This document shows positions 1-4,058 of a stretch of 6,258 bases of DNA, piece after piece. Origin of the DNA: DATMRF01 sp035566435 (GTDB lineage: Bacteria > Verrucomicrobiota > Verrucomicrobiia > Limisphaerales > UBA8199); assembly GCA_035566435.1 (NCBI GenBank), contig DATMRF010000111.1:1-6258 (forward strand), read 5' to 3'. The translations under genes and the position numbers were made by a program. The notes under the pieces are model-generated. The model did no database searches, had not been told where the DNA came from, and saw nothing but the letters and a program-made list of their open reading frames with translations. How positions within the stretch are numbered: the first letter of the stretch is position 1; each line of letters begins with the position of its first letter.

Positions 1-22
1 AAAGGACTGTAATGCAGCCTCC

Positions 23-108
23 GTTTTATGCCGCATCGAGCCAGTGGTTCCGCCTGGAAAACCAAGGCAAATCGCGAGCCGTGCGGCATAAAACTGGATG
101 CGGCATAA
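23..108. repeat. Three-copy 10-mer TGCGGCATAA, inverted and direct
   Basis: The 10-mer lies at 82-91 and 99-108 in the same orientation, 17 bases apart start to start, and inverted (TTATGCCGCA) at 26-35. The pair 23-35 / 82-94 extends to a perfect 13-bp inverted repeat (GTTTTATGCCGCA) and the pair 26-37 / 97-108 to 12 bp. Such spacing suits binding sites for a recombinase or transposase, or alternative foldings of a single-strand end. The repeats are certain; their function is inference. Confidence 0.8.
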
Positions 109-113
109 CACCA

Positions 114-135
114 CTTATTCCGGTAGCGGAATAAG
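114..135. repeat. Perfect 9-bp hairpin at element/radC junction
   Basis: CTTATTCCG (114-122), loop GTAG (123-126), CGGAATAAG (127-135) form a perfect stem. RadC-like coding sequence starts at the 3' foot of this stem. There is no T-tract after it, so it is not an intrinsic terminator. A terminal recognition hairpin of a mobile element is the favoured reading. Confidence 0.7.
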
Positions 136-286
136 CGGAGAGTCGACTCCATCCGAGGCCGACATCAAGATCACCCGTGACCTCATCCGAGCTGGTCAAC
201 TTCTTAAAATCGAAGTTCTCGACCATATAATCTTGGGGAATCCTAGCCATACATCGTTGCGATCGTTGGGTTATTTCTATTCCTAA
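134..286 (+). pseudogene. radC: RadC-family (JAB/MPN) protein, 3' fragment
   Basis: The frame encodes SG-ES-TPSEADIKITRDLI-AGQLLKIEVLDHIILG----TSLRSLGYF and ends at TAA 284-286. This matches the C-terminal ~50 residues of RadC/DUF2466 proteins, whose usual length is about 220-230 residues: the end of the HxHPSGD-PTPSEAD metal motif, then the LLDHIIxG strand. The histidines that should precede 'PSG' are missing because upstream sequence is the repeat and hairpin region, where the residues (MRHNTTYSGSGI from an ATG at 98) bear no RadC similarity. The fragment therefore lacks the N-terminal half and most of the zinc site and should be inactive. RadC's cellular role is itself unclear; the old DNA-repair assignment is disputed. 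Confidence 0.8.
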
Positions 287-294
287 ATGATCAT

Positions 295-323
295 GCCTTC
301 CTAAAAAAGGGAGGCTGATTTTT
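295..323 (+). terminator. Likely intrinsic terminator after radC remnant
   Basis: GCCTTCCT (295-302) pairs with AGGGAGGC (308-315) through eight base pairs, one of them G-T, with loop AAAAA. TGA and then five Ts (319-323) follow. It lies nine bases after the radC stop codon, as expected for the original gene's terminator. The three bases between stem and T-run make it slightly imperfect. Confidence 0.6.
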
Positions 324-674
324 GATCAACAGAATGGACACCCTTGATTCTGTCCGCGACAGATTCAATCGCTCCTGCACCTACCACTGGATCATCCCTT
401 TCCGCATGTTCGGACTCTATGAGGGGCAAGTTCGAGAATCTCGGATGGGTGACCACCGATCTCCAAAGCATGAGTTCATGCATGTCGAAGACCACGAAGC
501 ATTCTTCGTATCCCCATGCGGGGCTTCAAGCCGCATCGGCCCAGGAAGCCGTAATCCCGCCCCGCCATTGCCGCTATTTGCTCCCAGTGAACAGGAAGGG
601 ACACCCAGCTCGCTCCTGGATCGCGGCATTTCCGAGAAAACCCCCGCTGGCACAGCCCCTGCGTAAGGGCTCTC
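324..674. other. Gene-poor stretch with small hairpins
   Basis: About 350 bases without a gene I can support. Overlapping open frames exist on both strands, but none gives a recognisable protein, and the longest + frame merely runs on into the protease gene out of frame. Small perfect stems occur: TCTGTC/GACAGA (349-363), GCATGA/TCATGC around 469-482, and ACGAAG/CTTCGT (494-509), the last followed at once by CCCC-ATGC-GGGG (512-523). The frame of the downstream protease gene is open from 591 but has no start codon before GTG 675. The region presumably holds that gene's promoter; I see no convincing -35/-10 pair. Confidence 0.45.
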
Positions 675-1529
675 GTGCGTCGTCACCTTTGTGCCATCAC
701 GACCCTCGCCATCGCGCTGCTCAAAGCGCAAGGCGCGACGGAAGTCCTCGCCGAGATACCATTCGAATTCCGCGAGGGATTGCTCTGGGTAAAGGTCACC
801 GTTGCCGAATCCGCTCAGCCCCTGAACTTCCTTTTGGACACCGGTGCCGGAGCCAGCGCCATAAACCGTCGTACCGCGGATCGGCTAGCGCTACCTTTGG
901 GTAGAGAAGTCAACGTGCGCGGCGTCGAAACGACTCTCTCTGGCCGCTGGTTGAAGGGCATCCGTGCCACAGCAGGCACTGTATCCCTGCCCGGTGATTA
1001 TGTTGCCATGGATCTGACCCAACTCAGCCACTCGTGCGAGCGCCCCGTTGACGGACTGTTGGGGGCGGACTTCTTTCGCGGGCGCGCCGTCCAGATCGAT
1101 TTTCGGGCGCAAACGGTCCGCATCCTCAAACCGGATCAACCTCCTCTCCTTGCCGAAACCCTCCCGCTCGAAATGCGCCCCTGCGGCATGCGTGTCCCCA
1201 TAACCGTTAATGATCACAAGCAACAATGGGTCCGCCTTGACACTGGCTGCGCCTCGCCCCTCCAATGGGTGACCTCGCACGTCCGGTCGCAAGAATGCAA
1301 GCCAAAGGTCGCCATCGGTCTGTCCGAGCTTTCAATCCCGCAAACCGAAACAACGGTTGAAATCGGCTTTCACAAATTCGACAACGTACCCACGGGCCTC
1401 CACAAGAACCCGATCTTCGCCGGCGAAGCCGGCCTCCTTGGGAACGGCCTTCTCTCCCGCTTTTCCAGGGTCACCGTTGACGCCAAAGCCCGCCGCCTCA
1501 TCCTCGAACCTCAGCCAGTGGCGCCATAG
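675..1529 (+). CDS. Secreted two-lobed retropepsin/pepsin-like aspartic protease homologue
   Basis: The 284-residue product has a positively charged start (MRRHL) and a short hydrophobic run (about 7-20), so it is probably exported. Two aspartic-protease half-motifs are visible: lobe 1 has FLLDTGAGASAI (DTG 55-57) with GLLGADFF (127-134); lobe 2 has VRLDTGCAS (DTG 189-191) with GLLGNGLLSRF (253-263). In this clan each lobe gives one catalytic Asp (here D55 and D189), and the hydrophobic-hydrophobic-Gly motif supports it. Many bacterial homologues have one lobe and would have to dimerise; this one carries both. Start GTG 675 is the only start in the open frame (open from 591) and has AAGGG (665-669) five bases upstream, the clearest ribosome site in the window. 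Substrate unknown. It stands apart from the metal genes, with 155 bases to the next gene. Confidence 0.85.
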   Translation: MRRHLCAITTLAIALLKAQGATEVLAEIPFEFREGLLWVKVTVAESAQPLNFLLDTGAGASAINRRTADRLALPLGREVNVRGVETTLSGRWLKGIRATAGTVSLPGDYVAMDLTQLSHSCERPVDGLLGADFFRGRAVQIDFRAQTVRILKPDQPPLLAETLPLEMRPCGMRVPITVNDHKQQWVRLDTGCASPLQWVTSHVRSQECKPKVAIGLSELSIPQTETTVEIGFHKFDNVPTGLHKNPIFAGEAGLLGNGLLSRFSRVTVDAKARRLILEPQPVAP

Positions 1530-1612
1530 CACCCAGGCTCTGACGCGGACAGGGTTCCTCGCGTTCTGTCTTTTCGTCAGTCCTTCACTCCGTTCCTTTG
1601 CCAAAAAACCCT

Positions 1613-1641
1613 GAGGGGTTTCCCCGCCTGCGGCGTATTAA
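1613..1641 (+). promoter_or_regulatory. Candidate ECF-type promoter, copy 1
   Basis: A 29-base block begins GAGGG-TTT (-35-like, 1613-1621) and ends GGCGTATTAA (-10-like, 1632-1641). It is 22/29 identical, without gaps, to the block at 2984-3012. Conservation is concentrated at the two ends, as expected for -35 and -10 contacts, and the middle varies. Transcription would start near 1647-1650, giving a leader of about 35-40 bases before ATG 1685. The ECF assignment is inference from the CGTA-type -10 and the nearby anti-sigma-like gene. Confidence 0.55.
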
Positions 1642-1649
1642 GGAGTGAA

Positions 1650-1669
1650 CGGCGCGATGGTTCGCGCCG
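1650..1669 (+). promoter_or_regulatory. Perfect 5'-leader hairpin before repeat-protein gene
   Basis: CGGCGCGA (1650-1657), loop TGGT, TCGCGCCG (1662-1669) form a perfect, very GC-rich 8-bp stem. It lies just downstream of the predicted transcription start, so the mRNA would begin with it. A 5' stabilising hairpin is plausible. There is no T-run, and the stem ends 15 bases before the start codon, so it need not hide the start. Confidence 0.5.
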
Positions 1670-1684
1670 AACAGAAAGAAAAAT

Positions 1685-2071
1685 ATGAAAAATGCAAATC
1701 GCTTACTCATCGCTGCCGCAGCGCTCGTTCTTTTCGCCTCGGCAGGTCAAATCAAAGCCCAGTCGCAAGCCGTTGGTGACGACGGCATCGCCGCCTCTCC
1801 CAAGGTTCGCCAGATGTTGAACGAACGTCAGGCCAGGGCTGCGGCCCCTCAACAGGTCACTATTAACCAAGTCGCGCCCCAAACCGCAGTCGCGGCATCT
1901 CCCAAAGTCCAGCAGATGCTTAACGAGAGGATGCGCGCTTCCGTCCCCCAGGTCGGCCCGGAAACCGCCAGCTACAGGGCAACCGGTTCGGACGGCATCA
2001 CCGCCTCCCCAAAGGTTCGCGCTAAACTGGACGAACACCGGCAAACGATCGAATTTGCTCCTCTGAAGTAA
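1685..2071 (+). CDS. Secreted small protein with three ASPKV..LNER repeats
   Basis: The 128-residue product starts MKNANRLLIAAAALVLFASAGQ, a clear signal peptide with likely cleavage around 20-26 (after ASA or KAQ). The mature part contains three copies of a short repeat: residues 33-48 (DGIAASPKVRQMLNER), 69-82 (VAASPKVQQMLNER) and 103-118 (DGITASPKVRAKLDEH), spaced about 34-36 residues and joined by Gln/Pro/Val/Ala-rich linkers. There are no cysteines and the repeats have amphipathic-helix character. I do not recognise a named family; the SPKVR-type motif reminds me of uncharacterised verrucomicrobial exported proteins, which is weak recollection. The start is supported by the signal peptide; no strong ribosome site is next to it. 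It has its own promoter-like block and leader hairpin, and is followed by the CnrYX-like pair. The mature repeats suggest a binding or scaffold role in the envelope, without direct evidence. Confidence 0.8.
   Translation: MKNANRLLIAAAALVLFASAGQIKAQSQAVGDDGIAASPKVRQMLNERQARAAAPQQVTINQVAPQTAVAASPKVQQMLNERMRASVPQVGPETASYRATGSDGITASPKVRAKLDEHRQTIEFAPLK
1781..2038 (+). repeat. In-gene repeat units encoding the ASPKV..(L)NER motif
   Basis: Three coding repeats lie at 1781-1828, 1889-1930 and 1991-2038. Units 1 and 3 remain similar at the DNA level (GACGGCATC-CCGCCTC-CC and AAGGTTCGC are shared), while unit 2 has lost the leading DG. Differences are partly at third codon positions, suggesting old internal duplication kept at the protein level. 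Confidence 0.75.
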
Positions 2072-2104
2072 CTCGCAGTATCCGCAAAGACACGTCAAAG
2101 TTAC

Positions 2105-2131
2105 AACTTCGGCGGCGCAAGCCGCCGAGTT
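2105..2131 (+). promoter_or_regulatory. Strong GNRA-loop hairpin before the CnrY-like gene
   Basis: CGGCGGC (2110-2116), loop GCAA, GCCGCCG (2121-2127) form a perfect 7-bp stem. T2109-A2128, then AAC/GTT with one bulged T, extend it. It ends eight bases before ATG 2139 and has no T-run. It could slow read-through or translation, stabilise the 3' end of the repeat-protein message, or be a short intergenic repeat. Confidence 0.5.
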
Positions 2132-2138
2132 GGCGTTT

Positions 2139-2480
2139 ATGAAAGACAATCTGCCATCCGAAAAAGATGAAGCTCTGAGCAAGCTGCTCCGCACCTGGAA
2201 ACCGGACGCTCCGTTGCCTCCACGCTTTCAAGAAGCCGTATGGAACCGGATTGCTCGCGCCGAGACGCGGGAGGCGGCAGGCTATTGGACAATTTTCAGC
2301 CGGTGGGTTGAGACCACCTTCGCGCGCCCCAGGTTCGCGCTTTCCTACGTGGCCATTTTACTCTTCATGGGCTTGGGGACAGGTTTGTGGCAGGCACGCG
2401 GCATCGCCGCTCATGGCGAGACGGAGTGGCGCGCACGCTACGTGCAGATGGTTGATCCGTATCAGATGCCGCGCAATTAA
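2139..2480 (+). CDS. Small single-pass membrane protein, CnrY/anti-sigma-like
   Basis: The 113-residue product has a charged cytoplasmic-type N-terminus (about 1-64, with amphipathic stretches EALSKLLRTW and PPRFQEAVWNRIARAE), one transmembrane segment (about 66-84, FALSYVAILLFMGLGTGLW) and a short outside tail ending YVQMVDPYQMPRN. This topology and its position directly before a membrane-anchored metal-sensor-like protein match CnrY-type anti-sigma factors in cnrYXH-like loci, where the N-terminal segment holds an ECF sigma. No zinc-binding HxxxCxxC motif is present. I chose ATG 2139; an in-frame TTG at 2130 would add three residues but lies in the hairpin. No clear ribosome site. Stop is one base before the next gene's start. 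The function is inferred from architecture and context. Confidence 0.65.
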   Translation: MKDNLPSEKDEALSKLLRTWKPDAPLPPRFQEAVWNRIARAETREAAGYWTIFSRWVETTFARPRFALSYVAILLFMGLGTGLWQARGIAAHGETEWRARYVQMVDPYQMPRN

Positions 2481-2481
2481 A

Positions 2482-2964
2482 GTGAAGCGTTCGTGGCTTA
2501 TTTTGTTGGGAGGCCTGGCGGCCGCGGCGGTTGGTTACGCTTGCATTTACCTGCCGGCGATAGCGGATCATCAGACGCTAGAGCAAGGCCCGCACCCTGA
2601 GCTTGCATGGCTCAAAAAGGAGTATCACTTGAGCGACTCGCAGTTCGCTCGCGTCGTAGAGTTGCACGACGCTTATTGGCCGAAGTGCGCGGAGCTCTGC
2701 AAGCGCATTGATAAACAGAACGCCAAGGTTCAGCAACTCCTGGCCGCAACGAACACGGTCACGCCCGAAATCAAACAGGCCCTCGCCGAGGCCGCCCAGC
2801 TTCGTGTCGAATGCCAGTCAGCCATGATGGAGCACTTTTACGAGGTCAGCCGCGCCATGCCCCCCACCCAGGGCAAGCGCTATCTCGCCTGGGTCCAGCA
2901 GGAAACCCTGCTCCCGGGCCAGATGCTGCCCACCGGTCCAGCCTCTGGAGCGGAGCATCGCTGA
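2482..2964 (+). CDS. CnrX/Spy-like membrane-anchored periplasmic metal sensor
   Basis: The 160-residue product has an N-terminal membrane anchor (about 4-24, WLILLGGLAAAAVGYACIYL) and a helical periplasmic domain: HPELAWLKKEYHLSDSQFARVVELHDAYWPKC (38-69), CKRIDKQNAKVQQLL (73-87), then CQSAMMEHFYEVSRAMPPTQGKRYLAWVQ (111-139). The pattern, with the 'LSDxQ' helix start and the QGxRYL end, is that of the heavy-metal resistance/sensor superfamily containing CnrX, ZraP and Spy-like proteins. Potential ligands are H62, C69, C73, C111, M115-M116, H118 and M126. GTG 2482 follows the preceding TAA by one base and has no ribosome site of its own, which suggests translational coupling. The same frame is open further upstream, but that part overlaps the CnrY-like gene and is not protein-like. 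It would sense periplasmic metal and relieve the partner anti-sigma (inference). Confidence 0.75.
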   Translation: MKRSWLILLGGLAAAAVGYACIYLPAIADHQTLEQGPHPELAWLKKEYHLSDSQFARVVELHDAYWPKCAELCKRIDKQNAKVQQLLAATNTVTPEIKQALAEAAQLRVECQSAMMEHFYEVSRAMPPTQGKRYLAWVQQETLLPGQMLPTGPASGAEHR

Positions 2965-2983
2965 GCGCTGTGCCACTTTATTC

Positions 2984-3012
2984 GAGGGTTTTTCGCCACC
3001 CCGGCGTATTAA
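2984..3012 (+). promoter_or_regulatory. Candidate ECF-type promoter, copy 2
   Basis: The block begins GAGGGTTTTT (2984-2993) and ends CGGCGTATTAA (3002-3012). It matches the block at 1613-1641 at 22 of 29 aligned positions without gaps, including an 11-base identical 3' end. It lies 33 bases before ATG 3045, so transcription should start around 3018-3020. Finding the same block before two exported-protein genes suggests control by one alternative sigma factor. Confidence 0.55.
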
Positions 3013-3013
3013 C

Positions 3014-3029
3014 TTGTGGTTAACACCAA
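3014..3029 (+). promoter_or_regulatory. Imperfect dyad at the predicted transcription start
   Basis: TTG-TG-GTTAAC-AC-CAA is a 16-base near-palindrome (12 of 16 positions symmetrical) centred on GTTAAC at 3019-3024. It begins two bases after the -10-like sequence and so spans the predicted start. It could be an operator, but short dyads arise by chance and the other promoter copy has no equivalent. Confidence 0.25.
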
Positions 3030-3044
3030 AATCTAATTGAAACT

Positions 3045-3533
3045 ATGAAATTGCTTAAGAACACAGCCCGTTTGTTCCTTGCGCTTGCCGTTGGCGCCGC
3101 TCCGTTTGCAGCATTGTCCGCTGAAGATAAGAAAATGGACGATTCGGCGCTCATGGAGCCGGTCAAGTCCGTCCTCGACCATTACCTTGAGATCCAGTCC
3201 GACCTCGCCAAGGATTCCCTCAAAGGGGTGGATGAACACGCCAACGCCATCGCCAAAGCTGTCAAAGGTGATGAGATGAAAATGCTCCCTCCGGACATCG
3301 CCAAACAAGCCGATACGCTCGCCCAAGCCAAAGACCTCAAGGCCGCCCGCGAGGCCTTCAAGCCCCTAAGCGCCTCTCTCGTTAAGTATCTTGCTGAAAA
3401 CAAAGCCGGCCAAGGCACGTACCACGAAGCCTACTGTCCCATGGCCAAGGCCAACTGGTTGCAAACCGGGAAGGCCATCAAAAACCCCTACATGGGTAAA
3501 GCCATGCTCACTTGCGGCGAACTCAAGAATTGA
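3045..3533 (+). CDS. DUF3347-type periplasmic protein linked to copper/metal efflux
   Basis: The 162-residue product has a signal peptide (1-26, MKLLKNTARLFLALAVGAAP..ALSA, cleavage before ED). A helical region (about 36-118) follows, with a VLDHYLEIQSDLAKDSLKGVDEHA stretch typical of DUF3347. The C-terminal signature is YHEAYCPMAKANWLQ (126-140), NPYMG (147-151) and MLTCGE (154-159). The same domain is found fused to, or encoded beside, CusB-type adaptors. The conserved C131-x-M133, M154 and C157 are plausible soft-metal ligands, fitting copper or silver. Family placement rests on the motif; metal binding is inferred. No strong ribosome site precedes ATG 3045, but the signal peptide fixes the start. 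It has its own promoter-like block. Confidence 0.8.
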   Translation: MKLLKNTARLFLALAVGAAPFAALSAEDKKMDDSALMEPVKSVLDHYLEIQSDLAKDSLKGVDEHANAIAKAVKGDEMKMLPPDIAKQADTLAQAKDLKAAREAFKPLSASLVKYLAENKAGQGTYHEAYCPMAKANWLQTGKAIKNPYMGKAMLTCGELKN

Positions 3534-3596
3534 TTGTTGCCTTCCGCGCCTGTAAGGATTCAATACCGGCAACGACCATAAAGCAAACAACTATAA

Positions 3597-3971
3597 ATGC
3601 GCGCGGCGCTCAATAAGAGTTTGTCGGTCCTCCTGGGGCTGTTCCTCGTGGTCATCACGGCCTGGCAGGGTGGCTCAGCCGTCGCCAGCCAGGATTCTCG
3701 CGGCTCAGCCCCCACCTGCCATTGTTGTAATTCCGACCGCACCAACTGCGCCACGCCTGCGTGCTGCGCCCGCCCGTCAGATAGCCGTGCGCCAGTTACT
3801 CCCGCCGCCCCCCGCTGCGCTTCCGGCCACGAGTGGCACGCCATCGCTCCGCCCTCCCTTTCGGTTTCCACGCTCGGACGCTTAACCCTCCGCGACTGTC
3901 CCGTGGCTCCCCCTTCCGTCCAGGCTGGAGCAGTCCCCATTTTCCAGCGGGACTGCTCCTTCCTGCTCTGA
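3597..3971 (+). CDS. Secreted cysteine-rich small protein upstream of efflux genes
   Basis: The 124-residue product starts with a signal peptide (MRAALNKSLSVLLGLFLVVITAW..AVA, cleavage near 30). Right after it comes a cysteine cluster at residues 41-57, C-H-CC-x6-C-x4-CC, then C74 with H78 and H81 (ASGHEWH), C101 and C120. The end is PIFQRDCSFLL. Nine cysteines in a mature chain of about 94 residues, exported and placed immediately upstream of a metal-efflux channel, suggest a periplasmic soft-metal binding or delivery protein. I know no named family for it. Low-complexity Ala/Pro/Ser linkers make the middle hard to judge, and a second open frame (3670-3885) runs across it. The signal peptide and Cys cluster make this frame the better one. 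A terminator-like hairpin is embedded in its last 15 codons. Confidence 0.65.
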   Translation: MRAALNKSLSVLLGLFLVVITAWQGGSAVASQDSRGSAPTCHCCNSDRTNCATPACCARPSDSRAPVTPAAPRCASGHEWHAIAPPSLSVSTLGRLTLRDCPVAPPSVQAGAVPIFQRDCSFLL

Positions 3972-3976
3972 TTTTT
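3927..3976 (+). terminator. Terminator-like hairpin overlapping end of Cys-rich gene
   Basis: GGAGCAGTCCC (3927-3937) and GGGACTGCTCC (3949-3959) form a perfect 11-bp stem around an 11-base loop. TTCCTGCTCTGA follows, then five Ts at 3972-3976. The stem is inside the coding sequence and the T-run directly follows the stop codon. The 12-base gap between stem and T-run is longer than in classical intrinsic terminators, so termination may be partial, or the stem may protect the message 3' end. Confidence 0.5.
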
Positions 3977-3992
3977 CTCCCTTCCCGCCCGT

Positions 3993-4025
3993 AGTGTGCC
4001 CGGAGGCGATTGCCTTTGGCGCACT
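3993..4025 (+). promoter_or_regulatory. Long leader hairpin upstream of the TolC-family gene
   Basis: AGTGTGCC (3993-4000) pairs with GGCGCACT (4018-4025), and GGAGGC (4002-4007) with GCCTTT (4012-4017), around loop GATT. That is 14 pairs with one bulged C (4001) and three G-T pairs. It sits 33 bases before ATG 4059, after the terminator-like element of the previous gene, with no T-run behind it. G-T pairs on one strand favour folding as + strand RNA. A translation or read-through control element is possible. Confidence 0.45.
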
Positions 4026-4058
4026 GTGTCCGTCTGTCGTGAGTAATCTGAACCCTTT

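Larger units (their letters stand above)
21..135. mobile_element. Probable terminus of a mobile element inserted in radC
   Basis: This stretch carries three copies of a 10-mer and a perfect hairpin, and stops exactly where recognisable RadC coding sequence begins (about base 134). No transposase or recombinase gene is visible because the window begins inside the putative element. The layout (subterminal repeats plus a terminal hairpin at the junction) recalls elements that use single-strand transposases (IS91 or IS200 types) or tyrosine recombinases, but I cannot assign a family. The inner boundary is unknown. Seen directly: repeats, hairpin and abrupt start of RadC similarity. Inferred: that this is an insertion boundary. 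Confidence 0.5.

Noticed and set aside
301..495. 64-codon - strand frame in the gene-poor stretch.
   Set aside because: No family recognised, ends overlap the radC terminator, and no promoter or ribosome site found.
344..904. 186-codon + strand frame.
   Set aside because: No recognisable motif, Ser/Arg/Pro-rich composition typical of a shadow frame, and its second half overlaps the well-supported protease in another frame.
1606..1621. AAACCC-TGAG-GGGTTT hairpin as terminator for the protease gene.
   Set aside because: Only a 6-bp stem, no T-run beyond TTT on the + strand, and it overlaps the conserved -35-like block, which explains the sequence better. On the - strand it would have a T-run, but no - strand gene is seen.
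1640..1777. AAGGAG at 1640-1645 followed by ATG 1657, giving a ~40-codon frame that overlaps the start of the repeat-protein gene.
   Set aside because: AAGGAG overlaps the -10-like sequence, so it would probably not be in the transcript; the peptide is basic and featureless and runs out of frame with the clear signal-peptide gene.
2071..2142. Possible remnant of an ECF sigma gene ending in the ATGA overlap before the CnrY-like gene.
   Set aside because: The frame ending at TGA 2140-2142 reads as a short Arg/Lys-rich peptide with no sigma region 4 features; no evidence of a sigma relic.
2251..2481. N-terminal extension of the CnrX-like gene.
   Set aside because: This part overlaps the CnrY-like gene, is Arg/Pro/Trp-rich and out of frame with it; GTG 2482 directly gives the membrane anchor.
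3536..3573. GTTGCC/GGCAAC inverted repeat after the DUF3347 gene as a terminator.
   Set aside because: Six-bp stem with a 26-base loop and no T-run; too weak to support.
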